Counted from the stretch's first letter, positions 27,558 to 39,231 are shown. The stretch is DNA of 58,292 bases from Kiritimatiellia bacterium (GCA_018401235.1 JAGYLC010000004.1:1-58292), one strand, 5' to 3'. The notes: generated by a model from the letters alone, not told the origin. Translations and numbers: made by a program.

Positions 27558-28573
27558 CGTGAGGCCTCCGTGGCGGGCAGATCGTTTTGCAGAGTTTGAA
27601 CAATGCGTTTAGTGCGCCCCAGCAGGGGAACCCGCATATTGCGAATGTACGCCCGGAGTGCGGGGGAACCGCCTGTTTGCTTCACCTTCAGAAGGGTGGA
27701 GGCCAACTCGCGGAGAGGGGCGACTTCGGCTTCCGCATTGTTGCTTGCGATATCCACTGCGCGTTTACTCATGGTGATTTGCTGCTCGGCATCCGCCCGT
27801 GCGGTGCTGATATCGGCGGCCACCAGATTGCGGGTGCTGTTAATGGCGGAAAGGGCGCGGTCCACTTCCGGGGGCGGGTCGATTTCCGTGATAAGAGCCG
27901 CGTCCAGTTGAATTCCATAGCGATGAACGGTGGTTTCACACTGGGTTTCCATGTAACTGTTGATCATGGGCAGATTTTTACGTAAATCGTTGATCGAAAC
28001 CCCTTCGGAAAGTTCCACCGCAGTGCCGCTGGAGTTTTCTTCTTCCTCCTCAGTGGTTGCCGTCAGAATCTCACTCCCCCTCGGATCGACAAAATTAGCG
28101 ATCCGTTCCCGGAGGACGGAAACAAAATAGCCCATCACATTTTCGAGCGGGCTGCTGACACCGAAAAGGTAGGGATACAGATTGGATTCACTGACCTGAT
28201 AGCGAATTTGTCCGTTGACGCCTGTCGTAAGATTATCTTTGGTTACCGCTTCGATCGTACTTTGGGCTTTGGTGGGGTCCCAGGTGAGATCCACCGCCTG
28301 AGTTGCAATGTCGACCTTGTGAACTTTTTGCCAGGGCCATTTGAAGTACGGTCCGCCGGGACCGATTACCTGCAGGGCCGGGTACGCATATCGTGCGGGT
28401 TCGCCGTCTGACGAGGGAGTGGTGGATACCTGAGGTTCACCGGGCAGACGGCGCGCCCGACCGAAACTGGTGATCACCGCCCGCTCATTCGGACGCACCG
28501 TATAAAACCCGGACAACAATGCCCGATAGAGCCCGTAGAGTAACAGGCCGATAAATAGTCCAATGCCAATCAT
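27554..28573 (-). CDS. SPFH/Band 7 domain protein (HflK-like)
   Basis: N-terminal TM, YTVRPNERAVITSFGRA, SPFH body; overlaps the next SPFH gene by 4 bp. Confidence 0.85.
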   Translation of the reverse strand: MIGIGLFIGLLLYGLYRALLSGFYTVRPNERAVITSFGRARRLPGEPQVSTTPSSDGEPARYAYPALQVIGPGGPYFKWPWQKVHKVDIATQAVDLTWDPTKAQSTIEAVTKDNLTTGVNGQIRYQVSESNLYPYLFGVSSPLENVMGYFVSVLRERIANFVDPRGSEILTATTEEEEENSSGTAVELSEGVSINDLRKNLPMINSYMETQCETTVHRYGIQLDAALITEIDPPPEVDRALSAINSTRNLVAADISTARADAEQQITMSKRAVDIASNNAEAEVAPLRELASTLLKVKQTGGSPALRAYIRNMRVPLLGRTKRIVQTLQNDLPATEASR

Positions 28574-28639
28574 AATTCCTCCTGGTTTAAATCGGGTTTA
28601 GTGATACCCGATCCGGACACGGGTACAAGGGAAAGTTGA

Positions 28640-29787
28640 TCCTTTCATCAATTTCTCATTTTCGGGGCATCCACCCCTCTGAGCGATTCCACCCCCGGGA
28701 TATCCACCGGCAGTGGTTTTCCCGCTTTTTCGTTTCGACCGAAGCATCCGCGATATTCCCGCATCAGATCCTCCAAAACTCCGGACTTCCCACTTTCCAA
28801 TCCCCGTCAGCCAGCGCATTCGCTGATGCAGCATCCACCATCGGCAACACTTTCCCGACGCCTTATACCCGCCACCTCCAGCGGATCTATCCCCTTCCGA
28901 TCCCCTGAATTTTTCCTGTGATTGGGGGTCCTCCGTCCCGTCATTCCTGTGCAGACAGCCAACCTGTGGTGGGCCTGTTGCACCCGTCCTGGCTTTTCGG
29001 AGCGCAACTGTTGCTCCCTCCTCAGAGCTTCTCCCACCTCCCCATCCCTTGTCGGACTCTTTGAGGAGTTGTTTTCCGCACCGACACCGCCGAATCCGGC
29101 ACCCCCGCGAACAGCGCACCAGCAAGTCCAGCCCCTTCCGCGAAGCCGAATCACCCCCGCAAGCCGAGCCATAGCCACTCCACACCGACTCCACCGGATC
29201 TACTACCAGACCTGCCCGCACCGGATTCAGGTCGATATATGCCGCAACCGACAGCAACGCCAGCGGATTACCCTCCACCACCACACTCCGATACCGCGCA
29301 TCCCACAGCGTCCCCTTCCGACCCTCCTTCGCATTATACCAGCAGGTAAAGGTTTGCTTCAGCACCCGCATAAACTCCGGCAAATCGCCCATACGCTCCA
29401 CCATTGCCGCGTCCATCGCCTCCCGGGTATCGCGTATAGTCCCCTCATAATAAGCCTCCCACTCCTCCAATCTCTCTTTCGGCCACCAGCTTCAACCGCT
29501 CCACAATCACCTCATGATCCAGCTCACTCACCTTCGGAACCCACAACAACAGGTGGAAATGATTATCCACAGACACGTGTCACCACCTCAATCCCCGAAA
29601 ACACCGCCCACGCCCGCATTTTCAAAACAGCCCCGCCTTCAACATCCCCGAACAAAAACGCCTGCCCCACGGCTCTGCTCGTGACATGCACAAAAAACGC
29701 CTCCCGCTTCGGCAGCACCCGCAAGCCCCGCTTCCGCTTCTCACCCACCCCCGCCCATACACTTGGAATCTGATTGGTTGTTTTCAT
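28640..29787 (-). pseudogene. Y1 (REP-associated/IS200-like) tyrosine transposase with multiple frameshifts
   Basis: Frame pieces FFVHVTSRAVGQAFLFGD..., DNHFHLLLWVPKVSELDHEVIVERLKLVAERE, EEWEAYYEGTIRDTREAMDAAMVERMGDLPEFMRVLKQTFTCWYNAKEGRKGTLWDARYRSVVVE...AYIDLNPVRAGLV. Confidence 0.85.
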
Positions 29788-29942
29788 AAAGCGATGATGG
29801 AATATTGCGATCGGAAAGTCAACATAAATATCACCTGTTGTTATATAGGTTATATATTAAATCACCTGTTGCAATAATAATAATTTTCTGGAAATTTGCT
29901 GAGTAGCTTGACGTTGGGGGGAATTGGGGGTAGCACCCCTGG

Positions 29943-30251
29943 ATGAACGAGAAAGCTCCTGATTTGGATCATGTGGATATTACTTATGTCGCGAAGTTGG
30001 CCCGTATTGAATTGTCGGTCGTGGAAACGGAACGGTTTCAGACCGATCTTGACGCGGTGCTGGCGTATATTCATCAGTTGAATGAGCTAGATCTGGGTGG
30101 AGTTGAGCCGATGTCGCATCCCACGCCCCGGAAAAATGTGCTGCGGGAGGATGTGGTGTCTCGGGGGGCAGATCGGGAAGAGATGATCAGGAATGCGCCT
30201 GCTACGATTCAGGGGCTGGTGCGGGTGCCTCAGATGATGGAGGAGTTATGA
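29943..30251 (+). CDS. gatC: Asp/Glu-tRNA amidotransferase subunit C
   Basis: VAKLARIELSVVETERFQTDLDAVLAYIHQLNELD; operon with gatA and gatB. Confidence 0.93.
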   Translation: MNEKAPDLDHVDITYVAKLARIELSVVETERFQTDLDAVLAYIHQLNELDLGGVEPMSHPTPRKNVLREDVVSRGADREEMIRNAPATIQGLVRVPQMMEEL

Positions 30252-31714
30252 GTGAATTGGCATTGAAAGGCATTCAGGAGTTGCGGGGGCTGTTGGAGTC
30301 GGGAGCTTGTTCCTCCAGGGAAATTATCGAGTCGGTGTATGCCCGCATTCAGGAAGTGGATCCGAAGATTAACGCCTATCTTAAGGTCGACGTGGAATCG
30401 GCTCTGTTGGAGGCGGATGCGGCGGATTCACGGCGGTCCGTAGGTGAAAAGGGGCCTTTGCTGGGGATTCCGGTGGCGATCAAGGATTTGTTGAATGTGA
30501 AGGGGCAATCCTGCAGCTGCGCCTCTAAAATTCTGGAAGGCTATATATCTCCCTACGATGCGGGTTGCGTGGCCAAACTTCGGGAAGCAGGGGCGATTCC
30601 ATTTGGCCGGGTGAATATGGATGAGTTCGCGATGGGGGCTTCTACGGAGCGGTCGGCGTATGGAATTACCCGAAATCCTTGGAACCTTGACCACGTCCCT
30701 GGTGGCTCAAGCGGGGGAAGTGCGGCGGCCGTGGCTGCGGACGAGGCAATTGTTTCGCTGGGGAGTGATACGGGAGGCAGTGTTCGTCAACCGGCTTCGT
30801 TTTGTGGATGCGTGGGACTTAAACCCAGCTATGGGCGGGTGAGTCGATTCGGCCTGACCGCGTTTGCCAGCTCGTTGGATCAGGTGGGAGTGCTTTCAAA
30901 ATCAGTAGCGGATGCGGCGGATACCCTGGGCGTGGTTGCGGGTCATGACTCGAGGGATACCACCAGTGATCGGGCCGCGGTTCCCGATTATGGGAAATCA
31001 TTGGATGGCTCGATGAAGGGAACGAAAATCGGAATTGCGGAGGAGTTTTTTGGGGTGGGGGTGAATCCGGAGGTGGCGGAACGGGTGCGGGACGCGATTG
31101 ATTTCTGTGTGTCGTTGGGCGCGGAGCTGGTGTCGGTCTCTTTTCCTCATCTTAAATATGCGGTTAGTGTCTATTACATTTTGGCACCCGCTGAGGCATC
31201 TGCTAATTTATCCCGGTTTGATGGCATTCGCTACGGCAACCGGGTGGAGGCTGAGGATCCGGTGACATTGATGTGCAAAACCCGGGAGGCCCATTTCGGG
31301 GATGAGGTGAAACGGCGTATTTTGCTTGGTACCTATGTGTTGAGCTCGGGTTATTACGATGCCTATTACGTAAAAGCTCTTAAAGCCCGGGCGTTGATCA
31401 AGCAGGATTTTGACAAGGTTTTCGAGAAATGCGATGTGCTGATGTCACCGGTTGCGCCAACTACCGCCTATAGAATTGGGGCGGAATTGGACGATCCACT
31501 GGCACTTTATTTGGGCGACATCTGTACCATCCCCAGTAATCTGGCTGGTGGATGCGGGCTTTCTGTTCCCTGTGGATTCAGCGATGCGGGTCTTCCCATA
31601 GGATTGCAAATTTTGGGGCCTGCTTTTGCGGAGGAGCGCATTCTCCGCGCGGGTTTCGCCTACGAACAATCCGCTGGATTTCAATCTCAACGAACATCGC
31701 TTTTCAATGTGTAA
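30248..31714 (+). CDS. gatA: Asp/Glu-tRNA amidotransferase subunit A
   Basis: amidase signature GGSSGGSAAAVAADEAIVSLGSDTGGSVRQPASFCG. Confidence 0.96.
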   Translation: MSELALKGIQELRGLLESGACSSREIIESVYARIQEVDPKINAYLKVDVESALLEADAADSRRSVGEKGPLLGIPVAIKDLLNVKGQSCSCASKILEGYISPYDAGCVAKLREAGAIPFGRVNMDEFAMGASTERSAYGITRNPWNLDHVPGGSSGGSAAAVAADEAIVSLGSDTGGSVRQPASFCGCVGLKPSYGRVSRFGLTAFASSLDQVGVLSKSVADAADTLGVVAGHDSRDTTSDRAAVPDYGKSLDGSMKGTKIGIAEEFFGVGVNPEVAERVRDAIDFCVSLGAELVSVSFPHLKYAVSVYYILAPAEASANLSRFDGIRYGNRVEAEDPVTLMCKTREAHFGDEVKRRILLGTYVLSSGYYDAYYVKALKARALIKQDFDKVFEKCDVLMSPVAPTTAYRIGAELDDPLALYLGDICTIPSNLAGGCGLSVPCGFSDAGLPIGLQILGPAFAEERILRAGFAYEQSAGFQSQRTSLFNV

Positions 31715-31735
31715 CCGTTTTCCTCTACTGACCTT

Positions 31736-33160
31736 ATGACGCTTCTTCCAACCATCGGACTCGAAACCCACGTGCAACTGAACACCCGCAGTAAAATCTG
31801 GTGTGGATGTGCGGTGGAGACCGCCGCTAATCCCAACACCCATGTCTGCCCGGTGTGCATGGGATATCCTGGAGCCCTTCCGGTATTAAATAAAGAAGCC
31901 GTAAAAAAAACGGTACAGACGGGTTTGATGCTGGGGTGCACGATCGCGTTGAAGAGCAAACATGATCGGAAAAGTTATTTTTATCCGGACATGCCCAAAA
32001 ATTATCAGATCACCCAGTACGATCAACCCTTGTGTCTGGGCGGCTCCTTGGAAATCGAGGTTTCCGGTCGCCAAAAAACCGTTCACATCAACCGGATTCA
32101 TTTAGAAGAGGACGTGGGAAAATCGACCCATTTGCGGGGAGCGAGCGGCATTGATTACAATCGAGCGGGAACTCCATTGATGGAAATTGTCACCGAACCG
32201 GATTTGCACAGCGAGGAAGAGGCCTTCGCCTATTTAACGGCACTGAAACGGATTTTGGAATACGGGAACGTGAGTCATTGCAATCTCGAAGAAGGCAATA
32301 TTCGCTGTGATGTGAATGTGAGTGTGGCTGAAGCGGACAGCCACATGCTGGGGGTAAAAGCGGAAATTAAGAATATGAACACCTTCCGTGGGGTACACCG
32401 GGCCTTGGTTTACGAAATCAAACGCCAGACCCGCGCGGTGGAAACGGGGATTCCGTTGGTTCAGGAGACCCGACGCTGGGACGATGACCAGGGGATGACC
32501 TCTTCTATGCGGACAAAAGAGGATGCGCACGATTATCGTTATTTTCCAGATCCCGATTTGGCTGAAATCGCTCTGAGTGCGGAGCAAGTCGAAGTCTGGG
32601 GGGCGGAACTGCCCGAATTGCCCGAGCGGCGGCGGCAACGATTTATCCGGGATCTGGAGTTGCCGGACTATGACGCGGCGGTTTTGGTCGCGGATCTGCA
32701 TGTTGCGAACTACTTCGAGCAGGTGGTGGCGGCCGCGGCTGGATCTGCCAAGGCGTCCAGCAACTGGGTGATGACCGAGGTGATGCGGGAGCTGTCGGAG
32801 AGCGGAGGTTCTCCCGCTGACCTGAAGGTGACTCCGAAAGCGTTGGGTACACTCATTCTGCTGGTGGAAAAGAAAGTTCTCAATCATGCCAAGGCGAAAG
32901 AGGTTTTCTCGTTATTGGTGAAATCCGGTGGGGATCCAGAACAAATCGTTAAAAATGAGGGGTGGGCGCAGGTGAGTGACAGTTCGGCTATTGAAGGTTT
33001 TGTGAAATCCGTCATTGACGAAAATCCTTCGGTGGTGGAAGATTACCGCAATGGTAAGCACGCCGCGTTGCAGTTTCTGATGGGACAGGTCATGCGGGTT
33101 AGTAAAGGAAAGGCCAACCCGAAAATAGTGCTGGAACTTCTCAAAGAAATGCTTGCCTAA
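31736..33160 (+). CDS. gatB: Asp/Glu-tRNA amidotransferase subunit B
   Basis: GLETHVQLNTRSKIWCGC, SYFYPDMPKNYQITQYDQPL. Confidence 0.96.
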   Translation: MTLLPTIGLETHVQLNTRSKIWCGCAVETAANPNTHVCPVCMGYPGALPVLNKEAVKKTVQTGLMLGCTIALKSKHDRKSYFYPDMPKNYQITQYDQPLCLGGSLEIEVSGRQKTVHINRIHLEEDVGKSTHLRGASGIDYNRAGTPLMEIVTEPDLHSEEEAFAYLTALKRILEYGNVSHCNLEEGNIRCDVNVSVAEADSHMLGVKAEIKNMNTFRGVHRALVYEIKRQTRAVETGIPLVQETRRWDDDQGMTSSMRTKEDAHDYRYFPDPDLAEIALSAEQVEVWGAELPELPERRRQRFIRDLELPDYDAAVLVADLHVANYFEQVVAAAAGSAKASSNWVMTEVMRELSESGGSPADLKVTPKALGTLILLVEKKVLNHAKAKEVFSLLVKSGGDPEQIVKNEGWAQVSDSSAIEGFVKSVIDENPSVVEDYRNGKHAALQFLMGQVMRVSKGKANPKIVLELLKEMLA

Positions 33161-33218
33161 TGGCTGTTGCTTGTTCTAGCTTACCTATATACGATTTTGA
33201 CCCACAAAAGGAACTGTT

Positions 33219-34937
33219 TTGACACCCAAGGACGAATACACACTCGAAACTCTCCGCGCAGCTGGTTTAATTGACGATGCGATCGCTGAAAAAGCGGCCT
33301 TTCTCGCGGATGAGAAAGGCATGGATGTCAGTGACGTACTGGAAGAATCCGGGATGATCACCGGAGAGGAGATTACCCAGGCCATTGCCGCGCACTACGG
33401 AATGGAAATGGTGTCTCTGCGTGATCTGGACATCCAACAGGATGTGATTGATGCGATGCCCTCGGATATTGCCCGCCGCTACGGGGTGATCCCGGTTTAT
33501 AAGCGCGACAATGAATTGACGGTGGCTATTTCAGATCCACAGGACATGGATACGCTGGACAGCCTCCGGTATACCCTGTCCTTTGACGTCGTGCCCGTAG
33601 TGGCATCCGAGAGGGAGATTAAATCCTCGATCAATCTGTTTTATTCAGGTGGAGGAATGGGGCGGGCAAGCAATGCGCTCCAGGAGCTGACCGAAGCGAC
33701 CATCGCAGGGATCGCCACGGATGAAACCGCTGAGTTGTTCGGGGACGCCGAGGAGGCAACGGAGCAGGACGCGCCGATTATCAAGCTGGTGAGTTTGATC
33801 ATCATCGAGGCCTTTCGCAGTCGGGCATCGGATATTCATGTGGAACCCATGGAAAAGCAACTTCGGGTTCGCTACCGGATTGACGGGGTATTGCAGGAAA
33901 TGGAGAGTCCGCCCAAACGGTTGCAGTCCGCCATCCTTCAGCGGCTCAAGATCATGGCAAACATGAAAATCGCCGAGAAACGGGTATGCCAGGACGGACG
34001 CATTCAAATCAACGTGATGGGCCGCGAATTAGATTTACGGGTGTCCGTGGTTCCCTCCAACCATGGGGAGTCGGTGGTAATGCGTATTCTGGATAAGGAA
34101 AGTTTGAAGCTTGGATTGCCTGAACTGGGATTCTTTACAGATGATCAGCAAACCTTCCGTTCCCTGATCCAATTAGCTGACGGAATTGTACTGGTGACCG
34201 GCCCCACGGGTTCGGGTAAAACTACCACGCTTTACTCCTGCTTGAATGAAATTAACAAACCGGACCGTAAGATTATCACCGTGGAAGACCCGGTTGAATA
34301 CCAGTTGAGCGGGATCAATCAGGTGCATGTGAGAGCGGACATTGGTTTGACCTTTGCAAATGCGCTTCGATCCATCTTGCGTCAAGCCCCGAACATTGTG
34401 ATGATCGGGGAAATCCGCGACATTGAAACTGCCGAAATAGCGGTGAATGCTTCACTGACCGGCCACTTGGTGTTCAGTACATTGCACACGAACGACGCGC
34501 CCAGCGCGATTACCCGGTTAATTGATATTGGAGTGAAGCCTTTCCTGGTGGCCTCATCTTTGCGGGGCATCATGGCCCAACGTCTGGTACGGAAAATCTG
34601 CGGTAAATGTTCGGAAACTTATAAACCGACGGAACGCGAAATGCGCCAACTGGGTGCATTGGCCGGTCAAGTGGAGGATGTGGAACTTACCCGGGGCAAA
34701 GGATGTCAGAATTGTGCGTACACCGGCTACTCGGGCCGAATTGGTATTTTTGAAATTTTCACGATTACCGAAGAGGTTCAACACCTTATTTATGAACAGG
34801 TTAATTCCAGTACCATGCGCAACAAAGCCCGAGAATTAGGAATGCGCACCCTGCGAGAAGACGGCCTGCGCAAGGTGATTGCCGGTCAAACCACCTTGGA
34901 AGAAGTCTTCAGGGTCACGCTTGGAGATATGGAATGA
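33219..34937 (+). CDS. pilB: type IV pilus assembly / type II secretion ATPase (GspE/PilB)
   Basis: [18 protein letters not shown], Walker B/His box, C-terminal zinc motif [12 protein letters not shown]...[15 protein letters not shown] start. Confidence 0.9.
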   Translation: MTPKDEYTLETLRAAGLIDDAIAEKAAFLADEKGMDVSDVLEESGMITGEEITQAIAAHYGMEMVSLRDLDIQQDVIDAMPSDIARRYGVIPVYKRDNELTVAISDPQDMDTLDSLRYTLSFDVVPVVASEREIKSSINLFYSGGGMGRASNALQELTEATIAGIATDETAELFGDAEEATEQDAPIIKLVSLIIIEAFRSRASDIHVEPMEKQLRVRYRIDGVLQEMESPPKRLQSAILQRLKIMANMKIAEKRVCQDGRIQINVMGRELDLRVSVVPSNHGESVVMRILDKESLKLGLPELGFFTDDQQTFRSLIQLADGIVLVTGPTGSGKTTTLYSCLNEINKPDRKIITVEDPVEYQLSGINQVHVRADIGLTFANALRSILRQAPNIVMIGEIRDIETAEIAVNASLTGHLVFSTLHTNDAPSAITRLIDIGVKPFLVASSLRGIMAQRLVRKICGKCSETYKPTEREMRQLGALAGQVEDVELTRGKGCQNCAYTGYSGRIGIFEIFTITEEVQHLIYEQVNSSTMRNKARELGMRTLREDGLRKVIAGQTTLEEVFRVTLGDME

Positions 34938-36019
34938 GTACGACAGTCGCTTCGGAAATTACGATGGAGGATCTGCTGGCCATTGTGGTCGAAGAGGGAG
35001 CTTCCGATCTGCATATCGGGGTGGGCAGTCCGCCCGTACTTCGAATTAATGGCCATTTGAACGGGCTGGATACCGAACCATTGCGTCCGGAGGACACGGA
35101 CCGCCTGATGCGTGCGGTCACCTCCGAGGATAATGTTCGGCTACTGAGCGAAATCGGGGGTGCGGATTTTGGTTTTGGCTTTCAGGATCTGGCCCGGTTC
35201 CGGGTAAGTATTTTCAAGCAGAAAGGACATGTGGGAATGGTCTTGCGCCAGATTCCAAACGATTTACTTACGCTTGAACAGATCGGGTTGCCGCCTCAGA
35301 CCAAGGAATTGCTCTACAAACCCAAAGGGCTGGTATTGGTGACCGGACCCACGGGTTCCGGTAAATCCACTACCCTGGCCAGCATGATAAATATTGTCAA
35401 TGAGGACCGTGATTGTCATATTATCACGGTCGAGGACCCGATCGAGTTTTATCACGAACATAAACAGAGTTTGGTCACTCAACGTGAACTCGGGGTGGAT
35501 GTGGGATCGTTCAGCAAAGCGCTGGTGAGCGCGTTGCGACAGGACCCTGATGTGATTCTGGTTGGGGAAATGCGGGATTTGGAAACCATGGAAGCCGCAA
35601 TTTCCGCGGCGGAAACGGGGCATTTGGTGTTTGCGACCCTGCACACGACCGGTGCCGCCCGCACGGTGGACCGTATTGTGGATGCGTTCCCCACCAATCA
35701 GCAGGAGCAAATCCGAACCCAGTTGGCCTCCACCTTGGAGGCGGTAATCTCCCAGGTGCTGATCCCGAGGATTGACAAGGAGGGACGGGTGGCTGCCTTT
35801 GAAATCATGATGACCACACCCGGTATTCAGGCCCTGATCCGCGACAATAAAACTTTCCGTATCACCTCCGATATCCAAACGGGTGCCCGCAAGGGAATGG
35901 TTACACTCGACACCTCACTCTACACCTTATACCGCAACGGAGTCATTAGCTTTGAAAGTATGTTGCTAAAAGCGAATGATCCCGAAGCACTTGCTCAAAA
36001 AGTCCACGCCGGTTCCTAA
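34934..36019 (+). CDS. pilT: twitching motility ATPase PilT
   Basis: [48 protein letters not shown]. Confidence 0.93.
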   Translation: MSTTVASEITMEDLLAIVVEEGASDLHIGVGSPPVLRINGHLNGLDTEPLRPEDTDRLMRAVTSEDNVRLLSEIGGADFGFGFQDLARFRVSIFKQKGHVGMVLRQIPNDLLTLEQIGLPPQTKELLYKPKGLVLVTGPTGSGKSTTLASMINIVNEDRDCHIITVEDPIEFYHEHKQSLVTQRELGVDVGSFSKALVSALRQDPDVILVGEMRDLETMEAAISAAETGHLVFATLHTTGAARTVDRIVDAFPTNQQEQIRTQLASTLEAVISQVLIPRIDKEGRVAAFEIMMTTPGIQALIRDNKTFRITSDIQTGARKGMVTLDTSLYTLYRNGVISFESMLLKANDPEALAQKVHAGS

Positions 36020-36038
36020 TCTCAGCCCCATTAACCTT

Positions 36039-37751
36039 ATGTCCGAAATTACTTTTACCGATCAACTTCTCGATCACCTGCTTGAACATGGATACGTGAC
36101 CCAGACACAGGCCACGGACGTCGTGGATGAGCACAACCGCACCGGACGCTCGGTGCGTCAAATCGTGCTGAACATGGAAATCATGACCGAGGATGAATTG
36201 CTGGAGCAACAGGCTCTGTTGATGGGAGTTCGGGTTCTGGATCTCAGCCGCCACAACATAAGCTCTGAATTAGCGCACAAACTTCCCGCCTCGCTGGCCC
36301 GAATGTACAATCTGGTGCCGGTGAATGTGGATGCGGTGGCCATGGAACTGGCGACTTGCGATTTTATTACTCCTGAACTGGTGGACGAGCTACGTTTTGT
36401 TTTGGCCATGGATGTCACATTCGTGGTGTGCAGAGAACGCGACATCAAAGAACATGTCGTGAAGTTTTATGCGGAGGACGACGATGATTCCGTCGGAGGA
36501 ATGCTGGCGGAACTCGAAAGTGAGCTTGAGGGTGCGGGTGATTTGGGGCGGGGCGGAACGAATTTGACCGAAGAGGATTTATCCAGTTCCGCCAACGCGG
36601 CCCCGGTGATCCGCTTTGTGAATTTGATTATTTATCAGGCCGTACAAGACCGGGCATCGGATATTCACTTCGAACCCTTTGAGCACGAATTCAAAATTCG
36701 CTACCGGGTAGACGGGGCTCTGTATGAGATGTCCCCACCACCCAAGCACTTGGCCCTGCCGGTCATTTCACGCATCAAAGTGATTTCCGGGCTGGATATT
36801 TCCGAGCGGCGTCTGCCTCAGGATGGCCGGATTCAAATGAATATTGCAGGCCGCCCCGTCGACTTCCGGGTCTCCACCCTGCCCACCCAATTCGGGGAAA
36901 GCGTGGTGCTCCGGGTGTTGGACCAGAGCGCGGTGGGCCTGGAGTTGGAGCGTCTGGGTATGCCGGACGACGTCTACGACAACTTCACCGAAGACATCAA
37001 CATGCCCAACGGCATCATCCTGGTGACCGGACCCACGGGTTCCGGTAAAACCACGACCCTCTATGCCGCACTCGGCCGACGGAATGAAGTGGGTGTCAAG
37101 ATCCTCACGGCGGAAGAACCCGTGGAATATGATATTGATGGCATTGTGCAGGTAAACGCCAACCATCGCATTGGCCTGACCTTCGGAAGTATTTTGCGGG
37201 CGTATCTGCGTCAGGACCCGGACGTGATTCTGGTGGGGGAAATTCGTGACCTGGAAACCGCTCAAATCGCCATTCAGGCTTCGCTGACGGGGCACTTGGT
37301 GTTCAGCACCCTCCATACAAACGACAGCTCTGGAGCGATCACCCGTATGATTGATATGGGGCTGGAACCTTTTCTGGTCGCCTCGACACTACAATCGGTC
37401 ATGGGAACCCGCCTTGTCCGTACCATCTGTAAAGAATGCAAAACTGCTTTTGTACCGGACGACTTGCAAGTGAAATCACTCGGACTCAACCGGGACGTCA
37501 TTGGCGACAATAACTTCTTCTATGGAGGTGGCTGCGATAATTGCCATGATACCGGATACCACGGACGGCGGGGTATTTATGAATATCTGAAAATAACCGA
37601 TCCTATTCGGACTCTGATCACCGAAAAGCGACCGACCGTGGTGATCCGTGACCGGGCGCGTGAGTTAGGGATGCGCACTCTACGGGAAGACGGGATTCGG
37701 TGTATCCTGGACGGAGTCACTACCATTGAAGAAATCGTTAAATACACATAA
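36039..37751 (+). CDS. second GspE/PilB-family ATPase
   Basis: [17 protein letters not shown], GspE-II N-terminal domain, CKECKTAF...CDNCHDTGYHGRRG. Confidence 0.9.
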   Translation: MSEITFTDQLLDHLLEHGYVTQTQATDVVDEHNRTGRSVRQIVLNMEIMTEDELLEQQALLMGVRVLDLSRHNISSELAHKLPASLARMYNLVPVNVDAVAMELATCDFITPELVDELRFVLAMDVTFVVCRERDIKEHVVKFYAEDDDDSVGGMLAELESELEGAGDLGRGGTNLTEEDLSSSANAAPVIRFVNLIIYQAVQDRASDIHFEPFEHEFKIRYRVDGALYEMSPPPKHLALPVISRIKVISGLDISERRLPQDGRIQMNIAGRPVDFRVSTLPTQFGESVVLRVLDQSAVGLELERLGMPDDVYDNFTEDINMPNGIILVTGPTGSGKTTTLYAALGRRNEVGVKILTAEEPVEYDIDGIVQVNANHRIGLTFGSILRAYLRQDPDVILVGEIRDLETAQIAIQASLTGHLVFSTLHTNDSSGAITRMIDMGLEPFLVASTLQSVMGTRLVRTICKECKTAFVPDDLQVKSLGLNRDVIGDNNFFYGGGCDNCHDTGYHGRRGIYEYLKITDPIRTLITEKRPTVVIRDRARELGMRTLREDGIRCILDGVTTIEEIVKYT

Positions 37752-37830
37752 TTCACCTTGCACATTCCCCCGAAGATAGAGTAGAGTTACATCTACCCAT
37801 GTCCCACGATTTACCGAAGGAACACTGAAC

Positions 37831-39120
37831 ATGCCAAAATATAGATTTGTCGCCGTTGACCAAAAAGGAAAAGAATATTCCGGAAACATGGACGCCGCGG
37901 ATGAGGCGGAAGCTCAATCCAAGCTGCGCGACAAGGGGTTGTTTCCCACATCCGTGACCGCGGATTCAGGCGGAGGGACTGCTAAAAAAACCGCGGCCAA
38001 AGGAAAGAAAAAACCAGCCGGAAAGCAGAGCCTGCAGAAAGAAATCACTATGCCAAGCTTTCTGCAGAAGGTCAAACCCAAGGAACTTATGTCCTTTACC
38101 CGGCAGTTGGCCACCCTGGTGAATGCGGGGCTGCCGCTGGTGAGAGGGCTGCAAGTACTAGGGCGTCAGGAAAAAAATCCGATGCTGAAACGGGCGTTGC
38201 GGGATATGGGAGATGCGATCGAGAGTGGCAGTAACTTTGCCGAAGCTTTGGTACAACACCCCCGTATTTTTGACAAATTGTATGTGAACATGGTAAAAGC
38301 CGGTGAGGTGGGCGGGGTGCTGGACAAAGTGCTGCTGGCCCTGGCCGAATTCATGGAGAAAGTCCAGAAAATCAAGAACAAGGTCAAAGGGGCGATGATC
38401 TACCCGATCGTGGTGTTGACCCTGGCCATGGGCATTATGGTTTTCCTGATGGTTTTTATCATTCCGAAATTCGAAAAAATCTTTGAAGACATCATGCAAG
38501 GTAAAGAATTACCTTGGCTGACCCGTCAAGTGGTGGCTGTTTCAGAGAATATGTTCAATGTGACCACTATTATCACCACTATAGTAGTGATTGTTGTTTT
38601 AATTATTGCATTAAGTTTCTTCAAAAAGAGCCGAAAAGGCGCGTACATGATTGACTGGAGCAAGTTGCATATGCCGTTGTTCGGATCGCTGTTTATGAAA
38701 AGCGCGATCGGGCGATTCACCCGCACCCTGGGTGAGTTGATGGATTCCGGGGTACCGGTTCTGCAGGCCTTGACCATTGTGGGGGAAACTTCCGGAAATA
38801 ATGTGGTTGAGGTTGCCGTTCATGAAGTGCATGACGCGGTGAAAGAAGGGGAAAACATTGCACCGACTCTAGACTCAACCGGAATTTTTCCGCCCATGGT
38901 GATTTCCATGGTGGAGGTCGGGGAGGAAACCGGTGAATTGCCCCAGATGCTCCGGCGTATCGCGGACAACTTCGACGATGAAGTGGATAATGCGGTTGCC
39001 GGCTTGACCTCGGTGATCGAGCCTCTGCTGATCGTGATGCTGGCGTTGATCGTGGGTACCATTGTGATTGCGCTTTTCCTGCCCCTCATCGGCATCATCG
39101 AAGGTCTGAACACGGGCTGA
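37831..39120 (+). CDS. pilC: type IV pilus/T2SS inner-membrane platform protein PilC/GspF
   Basis: ELMSFTRQLATLVNAGLPLVRGLQVL, IFPPMVISMVEVGEETGELPQML, three TM segments. Confidence 0.92.
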   Translation: MPKYRFVAVDQKGKEYSGNMDAADEAEAQSKLRDKGLFPTSVTADSGGGTAKKTAAKGKKKPAGKQSLQKEITMPSFLQKVKPKELMSFTRQLATLVNAGLPLVRGLQVLGRQEKNPMLKRALRDMGDAIESGSNFAEALVQHPRIFDKLYVNMVKAGEVGGVLDKVLLALAEFMEKVQKIKNKVKGAMIYPIVVLTLAMGIMVFLMVFIIPKFEKIFEDIMQGKELPWLTRQVVAVSENMFNVTTIITTIVVIVVLIIALSFFKKSRKGAYMIDWSKLHMPLFGSLFMKSAIGRFTRTLGELMDSGVPVLQALTIVGETSGNNVVEVAVHEVHDAVKEGENIAPTLDSTGIFPPMVISMVEVGEETGELPQMLRRIADNFDDEVDNAVAGLTSVIEPLLIVMLALIVGTIVIALFLPLIGIIEGLNTG

Positions 39121-39231
39121 GGAAAGGGAAAGATGTCAGGAGTCACTGGTCAGTTGAGAATCGTAATTTCTCTACCAAAAGGCTCCTCGTGGGAGCGGGT
39201 GAAAGAGACTCATACGCCCGGCTTCCCTCGG

